A DNA stretch of 64,000 bases, taken from Macrosoma leucophasiata (taxonomy: Eukaryota; Arthropoda; Insecta; Lepidoptera; Hedylidae). A model generated the notes under the pieces. The model saw only the letters and a program-made list of their open reading frames with translations, was not told the origin of the DNA and made no database searches. Positions 37,080-49,500 of the stretch are shown piece after piece; within the stretch, counting starts at the first letter, position 1, and the number at the start of each line of letters is the position of its first letter. The stretch covers positions 14,283,001-14,347,000 of the forward strand of contig JAWQUS010000016.1 of the NCBI GenBank assembly GCA_036365455.1. The letters run 5' to 3'. A program made the translations under genes and the position numbers.

Positions 37080-37335
37080 TGTTAAACACTACCATTTAGC
37101 GGCAAGTAAATCAGGTAATGCGGTGGTGCCTACGCCCGCGAGCTCCGTCACTGGAGCTCTACCACCAGTAAGGTGTGTTAGGACCGCGATATCACTCTTT
37201 GCTTACCCCGTTAGGGACTTGGCGCGAATACATATATTACATACATATTGGCGTAGTACTATAGGCTGCATTAATCACATATCATCCATGGAAACTGTAT
37301 TTGTGTTTATCACCTTCGTTACATTAAAAAAAATT
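37080..37335. repeat. Family A ends in opposite orientation around a LINE fragment
   Basis: 37080-37172 is a reversed 5' end (GCGAGCTCCGTCACTGGAGC). 37178-37235 is a LINE-tail piece (CCCCGTTAGGGACTTGGCG). 37245-37330 is a plus-strand 3' end with an A tail. Confidence 0.5.
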
Positions 37336-37792
37336 TTACGTCATTAATAAGCTCTCCTCATGTATTCCTTTCATCTTCCACTTCCATCTCTGATCCACTT
37401 CAAGAGGGCTTTGATCTCCTAACTCTATTGCGTCAAGACGTTCCAACTTGGGTTGTCGTTTCAGAAAATTAAACTATTTTTAGGACTCTTTTTATTACAA
37501 ACCACAACTGCCTCTATTTTTGTTATTTTACATTCAGATAGCTTTAGTGGTGTAAAAATATATTCGTTACTAGCTGTTGCCCGCGGCCTCGCCCACGTGG
37601 ATTTCGTTTTATAAATATTTCAAACTTTACGATCCCACGGAAATGTCCCAATCAAGTTCCAATTGTTATCCAAAACCTTTAAGTATACCTAACTATTTTC
37701 ATATAGTCTAAAAATGAGAAAATTATGTATAAACTTTTTTAACTTTATCATGTTTTTTTTAGTGTCAAATAGTCTGCATACCAATTTTTGGC

Positions 37793-38005
37793 AGTCCTTT
37801 ATCTCTGGTTCTATTGGGATTTTTACATTTTCTGGAAATTTCTCAGTACTTCAAAGTTTGGTAATGTGCCCGGAGATGTCAACAGGCTCGCCACCTGTTA
37901 CATGGGTCCAAACTTAGCCGGAAAATAGTCGGCGTTTGCAAGCATTATGATTGCCTTTACTTCTGCCAACCCCTTTGGGATTACAGGCGTGAAGTTACGT
38001 TACAT
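37793..38005 (+). repeat. SINE family B, head-truncated
   Basis: TTTATCTCTGGTTCTATTGG to GGGATTACAGGCGTGAAG. Confidence 0.6.
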
Positions 38006-38370
38006 TTCAAAGAATCAGTATACCAAGTTTTAATTTTCTGCCTTGAAAATTGTGGAATGCTCCTACAAACCTCCACCCGCTACTGTAAAGAGGTAGGCAG
38101 ATAACCAAAAAAAAAATTAAAATAAATGTTTGTTAGACTCAAAGAGTTTACGTACCAAGTTTTAACTTTGTACCTTGCAAATTGTGGAATACTCCATTTA
38201 CATCCACCTCCTATTTTAGGGGAATGGAGAAATATGAGAAGACAAAAAGTTGCCTATGTCACTCTGCACCTTTTTACGTATCTCTACATAGAAAATTACA
38301 CCAATCCGTTGCTCCGTTTTGACGTGAAAGACGGACAAACAAACACACTTTCACATAATTACAATCTTAG

Positions 38371-38398
38371 TATCCATACTGTCTATAGACAGTATGGA
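38371..38398. repeat. 28-bp perfect palindrome
   Basis: Two 14-nt arms (ATCCATACTGTCTA and its exact complement) with no spacer, at the end of a dispersed repeat that usually finishes ATTAGTATGGAT. Confidence 0.85.
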
Positions 38399-38559
38399 TT
38401 TATTAAGTAAGGTTCATATTCTGTGAAAATTTTAAGCGTCTACTTGCTATGTACCGTTGTAAATATCGAGCATATACGAAAAAAAAACACGTTTATTGTA
38501 TACCCCCTTGGACCCCTTAATACTTTCATTTTCTTATTTTTAGTATTTAATTTTGTCGT

Positions 38560-39065
38560 TATAGCGATAACAGAAATACATAATTAGTGAAAATTTTAGC
38601 TTTTTGGCTATCATTGTTCATGAGACAGCAGCCTGGCGACAGACAGACGGACCGACGGACAGACAGACAGACAGCGGAGGATTAGAAATAGGGTCCGTTT
38701 TTATCTTTTAGGTACGGAACCCTAAAAAAGATAGAAGATAGATGCAAAATAGTCTAATAATGTTCGATATGATTCTTTAAATTGACATAACTTTTTTATT
38801 TCTGAACCGATTGGCATGAAACAAACACGAAATGTTAAGTAAAACTTACCACAATATATTAGTGAAAACCGCAAATCGGATAAGCCGTTTCTGAAATTAG
38901 CGTGCACAAACACACAGACAAACAGACATTTTTCCGGGATAAAAAGTACCCAGTGTTGTGCGCCAAAAGTTAAAATATAATTATACAAATCATTCATCGT
39001 AATCGGACCATTAGATTTTGTGTGATGCTTGAACAAACAGACAGACAGACAGACAAACAAATTTT
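38560..39065 (-). repeat. Dispersed repeat with (GACA)n runs
   Basis: CAGACAGAC-type runs at 38639-38675 and 39039-39058. The middle part is the reverse complement of 780-1015. Confidence 0.5.
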
Positions 39066-40193
39066 TTTCTAATCACATATTTGTGTTCGGTATCGATCTA
39101 GTAACATCCCCTGGTATTTATTTTTTTCAATATTTTCAATGTACAGAATTTACACTTCTACATTTTTATTATAAGTATAGACAATAGTATACTCGTAGAT
39201 AACATGAAACGAATTTAGCGGCGAAATAACGATTTCGTGGAAACTGTGGCATATTATTCATTTGCTCTTTATTAATGAACAGGCGTTCAAGCAATAGTTT
39301 TAAAGATTTATGCAATAGAAATATAAAAATCGTAACTACACGCCAGTATTCAATGAAGGGGTAGGCAAGGATGTTAACATACAAACCTGAAAACACGCTG
39401 TCGGGTACGATTTTTGAGCCTCAATTTATTCGCTCCGAGCCTATTGAATTAATAAACATTTACTGGGCATGTTAGCCAAACACACAGAGTTATGAGAACT
39501 TAGGTCAAAATGCTTATGTATTGCAACCCCTGAGACCTTTGTTGTTTTGTCTTTTTTATAGTTATTACAGGGTCATACATTACCATATAACCGGAACACG
39601 ATAATGCTGAACAATACCATTTAGCGGGGGTGGTGCCGATGCCCTCGAGCTACTACACTGGAACTCTACCACTAGTAAGCTTGTTTTCTTCAAGACGTAA
39701 AAAATTGTTGCAAAAGCATCTTTGGCTGTTGTTCCATCTTTTGCTGTACATATTTTTGTGACATAAGTTTAAAAAATTAAAGTCGGCTCTACACTCGCGG
39801 TGCAAATAGCTGCGAAAGCCCGTTAAGCCGTTTATTCATATTTTTACCTTTTAAACCTTCCCTGGACTTCCATAAATCATTCAAAACCAAAATTAGCCAA
39901 ATTGATTGGCCAGAACAGCCGTTGTCGAGTTTTAGCGAGACTTACGAACAGCTTGACATTATGCTGAACTGGGAACTATTTGGTGCAGCCGTGAGATCTT
40001 GTTTTTTTTTTATATTAACAGTGTTTTTTCTTTTTTTGTGTTATAATATCAATGCTTTCATAAATGTTGTTTTTTTTATTTTTGCCGTACCAACCTACTT
40101 GTATTTTAAATGTTTAATTTTTTTTCTATTGTTTTTCTATACAGTATTTGATCGGCTGCGCCAGTAAATGTTTTTTCTTCTTTCTTTCAAATT

Positions 40194-40231
40194 ATATATA
40201 TATATATATATGGGCTATATATATATATAAA
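40194..40231. repeat. (AT)n microsatellite, interrupted
   Basis: TA repeats on both sides of GGGC, downstream of gene 2. Confidence 0.85.
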
Positions 40232-40306
40232 AATCAATTGCTGTAGATAAGATAAGATTACCCGGGAATTCACGGCACACGCGAGTGTAGACTGTGTAGA
40301 GCCGGC

Positions 40307-40312
40307 TTTATT
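40307..40312 (-). terminator. Possible gene 2 polyadenylation signal
   Basis: AATAAA on the minus strand about 105 nt after the gene 2 stop codon. It is the first canonical hexamer I found downstream. Position and spacing are plausible but untested. Confidence 0.4.
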
Positions 40313-40416
40313 AATCAAGAACACAAGAAAATAAAACGAAACACAATCAATTCGTGTATATAATAAATAGAGTTATATCTAAACTTATTAAATTAATAAT
40401 ATAAGTCATAGTATCA

Positions 40417-43400
40417 CTATTTTTCTTTCTCTGTACTATTCTCTGCGTCTTTATTTTTGGTCGGTAATGGTCCGTGTTTCCAATTATTTGGGTAGCCGTG
40501 TTTGTCGACATCGTCCCACCATAACTGTTCACCCTTGGCGAATATGATGTAGATGACGTTTGTTATCGCGAGGAATGCGAAACACACCCAGAAAGCTCCA
40601 CGCCATTGCTTCAGCGTAGACTGAAAAGAAATAAAATATGAGTAGGTAATTTGTTCACAAAATAGCATCAGGGGGATATTTGAATAAGTCAAAGTCAAGT
40701 TTTCTCAAAATTGAAGCGCGCATGACCTCGCGGCTGGTGTAGATCATAAGCGATCTACTCGGTTAAGCGTTACGGGCTCGGTCGGGTGTGTGATGGGTGA
40801 CCGCTAGTGGCAAATAAAAATGCGCGTTTCCATGCTTTGGAGGGCACGTTAAGCCGTCGGTCCCGCTTACTAGCGATAGATAACAGTCGTTAAACCTTGT
40901 CGGAGGCTTTATGGGCGGTTTGAAAACATCCGACAGCGAGTTGGCCACTAACCCGTATTTCCACCAATCCGCATTGGAGCAGCGTGGTGGTGTAAGCTCC
41001 AGGCCTCCCCCCAAAAAAGGGAAAGACTCGTACCCAGCAGTTGGACGTATAATGGGTTGCCATCATTAAAATTTAGAAACTAGTACACAAATAACATCGT
41101 GCCATTCAATGTATGTAAATGTACTGATTTCATGGAGTGAACAAATTGTGAACGACTTTTTTTTAACCAACCCTGAAATCACGGTAAGAACCCATCACAC
41201 ATCTTGTTGCGCGCCAAAACTGTTTCAGTGGTCTAGTAATGGTAGGCCACTGCTGTGCGCTGCAGTACTGGGCTCAATTGCAGGGTCGGGTATGTGTTTT
41301 TCTTAGAATTTTCCCATATTTCAGAAGTTTCCCAATATCACTGTCTGAGTTTGGTAATGTGCAAAGATGTGAATAGGCGCTCCCCAAATCTAAACGGGGC
41401 CAAAACGTAACTTCAAGTCATGTTTTTTGAATATTATGTACATAAATTCATGCATTTATTTCTTTTGTTTTTGTGGTGTTTTTTTTCGCTTTACAGGTTT
41501 TACCAATAAGAGTTGTTCATAATAATTAGCAAATTTTCTCCTTAAAGTTTAGATGGTGCCTTCAAAATTACTTTGTATAGTCTCCACTTACACCAGGAGT
41601 CATGAGTCCAATTAGATATGGCGCGACGATGCCAGAAATGGCAGAAATTCCATTAACGATAGCGGTGGTGGTGCCAGTGTAGTTTGGTGTGATATCCAGT
41701 GCATTGACCTTCATCCCACTATAGTAGGAGCCCATGAGGGTCATGGCAGTGACGAACCAGAACACAGCTAGGGTAGTGTCGCAGCCAGAGTAAGAAGCTA
41801 AAAGGATACAGATACCAGGGCCCATTGCAGCTGAAAAAAAAAAGGTCATCATATCATTGCCGTTTTTTTTTGCTGTAAAATCTTAATAATACGAGTTTTA
41901 CGCCACCAAAAATATTTCCGTAAAAAATAGTCGTCTCGCAACGTCCTCGTAGTTCTTCTACCTTAAAAAATTGTAAGATGAATTGTAGTTTGAAATGAAT
42001 TTTAATTTATGTACGTTACTTTAATGTGGATGCATATGTTTGTGGCAATTGTTTTCTGATTGTTTAAATAACCACATTTTAGTGACCGTATCAGTATTAC
42101 GAGAGATATCTGATTTAAAAACTCAATATAATGACTAGGCCTGAACTTGCTTGCACACAACAATAGAATATACATATATCTAACAGACCCTATGGAAAAC
42201 AAGCAGTTCACAGTATGTACTGTTGATGTATGAGTATAGGTAAGAACCTATACTCATCCACGTAAAAACCAGAATTTCTAGGTAGCTTTGTCATTCCTGA
42301 GACCTAGCCTCGGTCGTAGAATATGTAATAATACTTCGTATAGAATTGACACTTCGACGTCCCGATTTCCCCGCCTCACCCAACCTCCTCCCATCTTATG
42401 GGCAACGTTTGGTATTCTCTGCATGCTACGCATACAGGTGCACGTGTAATTTCACGTCACTGATTGATGTCTGTGTAATAGAGAGCAAATTAAGCATTTG
42501 TATGGAATTTTGGCGGAGGTTCCGCGGTGTGCCTCGGTGCCGAAAATTACATTACTACTTATTACCTACTACCCGACCGGTATTATTGAATCAAACACAA
42601 ATAAATAGAATCCCTACTTTACACAGACAAATAGGCTGAGCAATATCGTTTTTTTACCCCTTTAGATACGGTCACATAAAAAGTAACAATTTACGTGGTT
42701 TACTAAGGTTCACTCGTCCAATCGATTTATTCTGTTTCCTGTTTCCATTGACGCCATTAAAAATGAGGCCAACCAAAAAATATTGAGAACTTTTTTTGAT
42801 GTTGTCATAATCTTATAAAAATGACTAGCTGTTGCCCGCGGCTCGTGGGCCACGCCCTCGAGCTTCGTCACTGGAGCTCTACCACCAGTAAGTGTGTAAT
42901 TAATTCTCTCTCACTCAGGCAACGTTTAAATATCATATTCATTAAACATGTATTGTGGTTTGTTGCGTAAAATGTTTTTTTTTTTAAATACGCTTACACT
43001 CACAGCCCCACAGTAGGTATAAACCTGTGTCGTGTGTGCCGTTGTACACATACAACACATACACAAACACCCAGACCCGAAACAAATATCTGTAGGCCAT
43101 ACAAATATTTGTCCCGTTGCGGGGATCGAACCTGCGACCTTTCGAATCAAACGGTTATCTCATACCGCTGGACTAACCGGGTGGTCAATAATATTTTGTT
43201 ACTGAAAATATTTAAAAACATACCTATTGTGGTGTATATTTTTCGGGCATTCTGAATACTGTGGTAATTTCTTTTAGTGCAGAAATCGCAGATGAAACCA
43301 AAGATGAAGGAGGATACCCACATACAGAGGTATGGCAGTGAAGACAGATACCCTGTCGACTTTATGTTGAACTTAAGGACATCCGTCATGTATTTAGGCA

Positions 43401-43516
43401 AGTCCGTGACCATTGAGAAGTAGCCCCAGTCGTGTCCAATCTGCAAAAATTAAACAACACAAGTCATTTTTAGGGTTCCGTAGTAAACAAGGAACCCTTA
43501 TAGTTTCGCCATGTCC

Positions 43517-43555
<39 letters not shown>

Positions 43556-46500
43556 CGCAGTTTAGCGCAAAAACTATAAGTACTAGAGACTTGAAATTTG
43601 GCACAAGTATACATCTTAATTACGCCAACAAAGTGGTAGAATAAAAATATGAAAAAATATATATTTAGGGTAACCTCGCCTACATGTAACTCGCAGATTT
43701 TTTTTTTATTTTTGATTTTCATAAAGTATGTAGTATCGTTGGATAGGTTTTTAAAAAATAGTGAAAATGGGTGTCTCAACATCATTTTTCGATTTAGTTA
43801 ACTGTTCGTGACTTATTAAGCTTTAAAGTGCAAATTTTCGTTCTACTCTCCCCCCCCTGCAGACTAAACGGTTGTTGTTAGAAATTCAAACGTTACGGCC
43901 ATAGTATCTATATATAACGAAGTTAAAAGGAAAACTATCACACTTAAGTTGGCCTTGCAAGTTTGCGAGTAATAGTCGGTCAAATGTACTTTACTCGAAA
44001 ATTTCGAACAAGTCCTTACAAAATATTTTTTATTTTTTTTTATTTCATCTTTTACTCTGTAACTACGGAACCCTACACTGCGCGTGGCCCGACATGCACT
44101 TGACCGGTTTATTAATGAAATAGGATGAGGATTGTTTAGTTTCTATTATTGGCGTTAATTAGTCTTTTATTTTTATAAAAAAAATAGTGTTAACGGTAGA
44201 TGCTTACTAGTAGGAATTATGGCTGATTCACACATATCAGTGAAGTCACGGTTCCGGCACAGTTACCGGCACAGTGCCGTCACCGTGATGATTATTATTT
44301 CATACATTGTCTCTGAACGTATCCACACCAGTCAGTGTCAGTGACGACACGGTATTCTGACTAGTGTCAAAGACGTTCATAGAAAATGTATGAGGGAATG
44401 ATTGACACGGTGACGGTACTGTGCCGGAACTGTAACTGCACGGATATGTCTGATTCAGCCTTTATACCATCATACAATAATGTTGATTAGGTCTTTATAT
44501 AGGTACCTAATTAAATATAATTTTCGTTCTTCTTGCAGTGATAATATTGCTGGTGCTTTTAACGTTTTTCGTGTGACATGTTTGTGATTGTGATGTCACA
44601 TGTAGGATGGATCACAAAGGGCCGGGATTCTAACTAAAGGAATGTGACATAGCTTGTACAAATCGTAATATTTTACAAAAGTACTAATAATACAAATAAA
44701 AGTATCGTGCAAAAAAAGAATAAAATTACTTTGTTGAATTTATGGATGTAAAAGTCATGCCATTCGAAACGTGCATCATTTATACCTACTACAGGCAACG
44801 GCTATTTATCAATAACACAACATAACGTTTAGCTTTTTTTAAAAAGCCTATTATTTTTTACGCTATAATATATTAGTTTGCTATTACGTATATTAGTTTG
44901 CTATTAAATATATTAGATTACTATTAAATATATTAGTTTGCTATTAAATATATTAGTTTGCTATTAAATATATTAGTTTGCTATTAATTATATTACTTTG
45001 CTATGTTAATTATTACCTTGATATAATATTAAATATATCGCTGCGTTTCGTTAGATCGACGCATTTTGATTATTTTTTAACGTCGTCGTAGAAGTACGCT
45101 GTGTCCTGTTTGGATAATTAACTATGACATTACTTACATTTATTTTATAAATATGTATGTACTTATTAATTACTTATTAAAATGTACCTATTTACACTTA
45201 AATGTAACATAGTAGCTGCTTTTATTCTATAATATTAAAATTAATGTTTAATTATAATTGTTAAATTTTGCATTAGGGAATTGTAATGTGTATGCACTGT
45301 TACTGTTACTGCCAAGCTTGGAACTTGGAAATTTCAAACACAATGTACATTGTTCTTGAAAAATAAATAAAAGTATGAAATACTTCACTATTTTAATATA
45401 AAAAGTCTATTTACGAGTAAACATAAACAAGTAAACAAACAGTCAATCAAAAATCACTGACAAATGCACAATAGTCCCTATATTATTTAAATTTTATGTT
45501 CAACGATATGAAGCGATTTATTAGTTCACACTGATATAATTCAACTAATAAATAATCTGACGAGTAATATATTAGCCGACCAAAATATATTAGTTTGTCT
45601 TTTATTTTGTACACATTCATTTGAATGTAGTACTTATGTAGGTACCGTAGAGTTTAATTTGGCAAGGCATTAAAATATTATGCAACTAAGTGAAATTGAC
45701 ATTTGATTTGAAGCGAAGATACGTTTCTTTCCTTTCGTTTGTCACTCGTCGTCACGTTTCAACTTACGCATTCTGCGTTTGTTAATTGTAGATATTTTGG
45801 CAAACGGTCGATGGCGATCATTTAATAGGTTGGGGAAAAAGTCTTTTCGCGTTATAGTATGTATGAACTTGTAATAAAATCTCTTTGGCTGTAGTATTTG
45901 TATCTGGCTAGTTTTGGTATCATTGAAAGTTAAAATTTTAAAGAACATAATTCCAAATTCAAATTAGGCAAATGTGTGATTTTCATATGTTTTTCGTACT
46001 GTCAAGATGAGTGAATCTAATGAAGAAATTCGATACATTTTAAAATTTTACTACAAAAAAGGTAAAAATGCAACGCAAGCCGCGAAAAAAATTTGCGATG
46101 CTTATGAACCTAGTGCAGTGTCTGTGAGAGTAGCACAAAATTGGTTTAAGCGTTTTCAATCCGGAAATTTTGATGTCATAGATGCACCTCTACGGATGCA
46201 CCTATTACGGATAATATAGATGCCATTTTTTGAAAAAGTGGAGCAAGATCGACATATCAGTAGTTAGGACGTAGCTGAAGAACTGAGAATTGATCACAAA
46301 ACAGTTTTGGCACATTTGAAAAAAGATGGGTACAAAAAAAAGCTCGATATTTGGGTACCTCACGAGCTCACTGAAATAAACCTAATGAACCGTGTACTCA
46401 TTTGTGATTCTTTATTACGACGTAATGAAACCGAATCATTTTTGAAGAAGCTGATAACTGGTGATGAAAAGTGGAACACGTACGACAAGAACGTGTGAAA

Positions 46501-49500
46501 AAGGTCGTGGTCAAAGGCCGGTCAGGCTTCACAGACTGTGGCGAAACCCGGGTTAACTCGCAATAAGGTGATGTTGTGTGTGTGGTGGGATTGAAAGGGC
46601 ATTATTCATTATGAGCTATTACCACCAGGCAGGACTATCGATTCTGAACTCTACTGCGAACAACTGATGAGATTAAAGCAAGAAGTTGAGAGAAAGCGGC
46701 CGGAATTGATCAACAGAAGGGGTGTGGTGTTTCATCATGATAACGCTAGACTTCACACATCTATAGCCACTCAGCAAAAATTAAGAGAGTTTGGCTGGGA
46801 GGTGTTAATGCATCCGCCGTATAGTCCTGACCTTGTACCTTCAGATTTCCACCTGTTTCGGTCTCTTCAGAATTATTTATGCAATGTTAGGTTAACATCA
46901 CGAGAGGACTGCCAAATCCACTTGTCGCGGTATTTTGATGAGAAGTCCCAAAATTTTTATAGCAAGGGGATCATGTCCCTACCTACAAGATGGCAAAAGG
47001 TTATCGAACAAAATGGTACATACATACTTTAGTTAAATTTAAATAAACTATATTAAAAAATGTTTTGAATTATCTTTAAAAATGCGAAGAAACTTTTTCC
47101 CCAACCTATATAAAATAATACCCTAACTAATAAATATCAACTAAAATAAATATATGTAATATGATTACAAATAAATATTGTGTTGTTTTATCAACTATAT
47201 AATATAACGCACACCTCTAATACCCACACGTCAGAAAAAAACAACAAATTTACTGAACAGTATACATGGTATCAATCTGTACGCTTTGAACTGTCAAAAC
47301 CCAAACATTTCTAACAGTTCTAAGCATACTTTGCTTGCAAAGTCGTAGTGCGGTCTGTGAATCTCACCATCAGACACTGGTGCTTACGTGGGCAGTGTGC
47401 AACAGAGAAAACGCTCTACGAAGACGAAACAAGCCGATTGTCTCTTTCATAGGCTCGTTGTGCGATATTTATTGTTGAATGCTGTAATATGTTTTAACAT
47501 TTTGGAATCAATCAAGTAATCGTATTAGGTACTATGAGTCAAATGTGTGACCAGTGGCGACGCATAGTGAAGCAAGTCACAACATAGTAAGGACCACGAC
47601 CACTCTGACAAGAGTGTTACGACTAGGTAAGAAGAAGACAAGGTCCCATCAATAAACCTTCAAAAATTTGAATATTGTATTTGAATAATTATAAACCAAT
47701 AATAATAAAACTTACAGCTGCAATGATCAGGGCCCATAGTGGCACGGAGCGTATAAGTGCCTTCCAAGGTACAGGGTCCATATTCTGAAGCTTAGTACCG
47801 TTCAGTGAGTCTACATTCTCATTTAAATACTTCTTCTCTCCGTCGGATATATATGGATGCGAGTTTGGTGAACTGAAGCATAAAACAGTCTACAAAAATA
47901 AAGAATAAAATATTATTTATCATTTAACTGCCTCAGCAGCGTAGTGGTAGCAGGCCACTACTATTACGCTGGAGGTCCTGGGTTCGATTCCCGGGTCGGG
48001 GACTATCAGAGATAACGGTTTAAAATCCTTTATCTCTGCTTCTATTGGGATTTTTCCATTTTCTGGAAGTTTCCCAGTACCCCGGAGTTTGGTAATGTGC
48101 CCGGAGATGGCAACAGGTTCGCCACCTGTTACATGGGCCAAAACGTAACCGGCGAGTCGTGGGTGTTTGCATGTATGATTGAATGCATGCATTTACCTCT
48201 GCCTACCCCTTCGGGGATTACAGGCGTGAAGTTACGTTTTTTTTTTTTTATTTATCATTATTGGAATAGTGTTTCAATATATCATTATTAATATACTTGC
48301 CGCTAAATGGTAGTGTTCAGCACTATCGTGTTCCGGTCAGGTGGTAATGTACGGCTCTGTAATTTCCGGCACAGAGGCATTACACCTAATGCCTCAGGAG
48401 TGGCAGCGCATCTGCATTTTGACCTCTGGTTATTGTGTGGGTGTCTATAGGCTGCAGTCATCATTTAACATCAATGTGAACTGCACGCTTGTTTGCCACT
48501 TTTATTACATAAACAGAAATAAAAAAAATATATATATTGTCCGGAGGAACGAAATGTTCCTACGACGAATAGGGAGCAATGGGAGGATCCACCGACCAGG
48601 CGCGGTGTTAGCCCCCGTGCGGACCACGGCCCGGTCCATCGATTGACGTTGGGAAGTTGTTTAAATGCCAACTTCAGAGATAACTTCGTTTGTGCGATGT
48701 TATTCGATTCACATGCCATCTACCGTGCTAGACAAGTACTGTGAGGTTTCGTCTGTGTTCCGCTAGTTGGCGCCATAATGAAGTGGACGCTACAGGTATG
48801 TCTATGTTATTTACAGCCCAGTCGTATCTGTCATAAATACAAAACAAAATAGGTCCAAGGGACGCTGTATTTTGGCCAGTGATTTTTGAGTAGATTTCTA
48901 TAGGCTATACCGTATAAGAACACTAACAATCCTTGTAAACTGTGTGCTTTCTGCCATCTTCATAAAATTCGTATAGAAAACTAATAATTAAAAATTAAAA
49001 TTGTAAATTTTTATATTCATCGCGTTTTTTTATAACAACGAATGATAAAAAAAATGTATTACCAATGTTTGAAACCACTTACAATTAATAAAATGCATTC
49101 GTAACAATTATCTTGAAAATTATTCATGTCTAGTGATTTTTTTTTATATTAAATTTGGTAGAGCTCTAGTGACGGAACTCGCGGGCGTAGGCCACCACCG
49201 CATTACCTAATATACTTGCCGCTAAATGGTAGTGTTCAGCACTAACGTGTTCCGGTCAGGTGGTAATACACGTCCCTGTAATTTCCGACACAGAGGCATA
49301 ACACTTTGGGCCTCAGGAGTTGTAGTACATCTGCATTTTGACCTTGGTTTTTCTGTGGGTGTCTATAGGCTGCAGACATCAATCACTAAACATCAATGTA
49401 AACTGCATGCTTGTTTGCCACTTCCATTGCATAAAAGAATATCTTAAAAATTATTTATGTCTAGTGATATTACAGTCAATAATGTTAACTCACCCAAAAG

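Noticed and set aside
44869..45003. Evenly spaced repeats resembling a small CRISPR array
   Set aside because: The 20-bp units are head to tail with no unique spacers, in a eukaryotic intron; this is a minisatellite.
45826..47108. Active transposase gene
   Set aside because: Two in-frame stops and a frame break near 46200; no full protein is possible.
47938..48002. Glycine-tRNA-like sequence
   Set aside because: Same reason: it is the head of a repeated SINE (family B) with a fixed 3' body.
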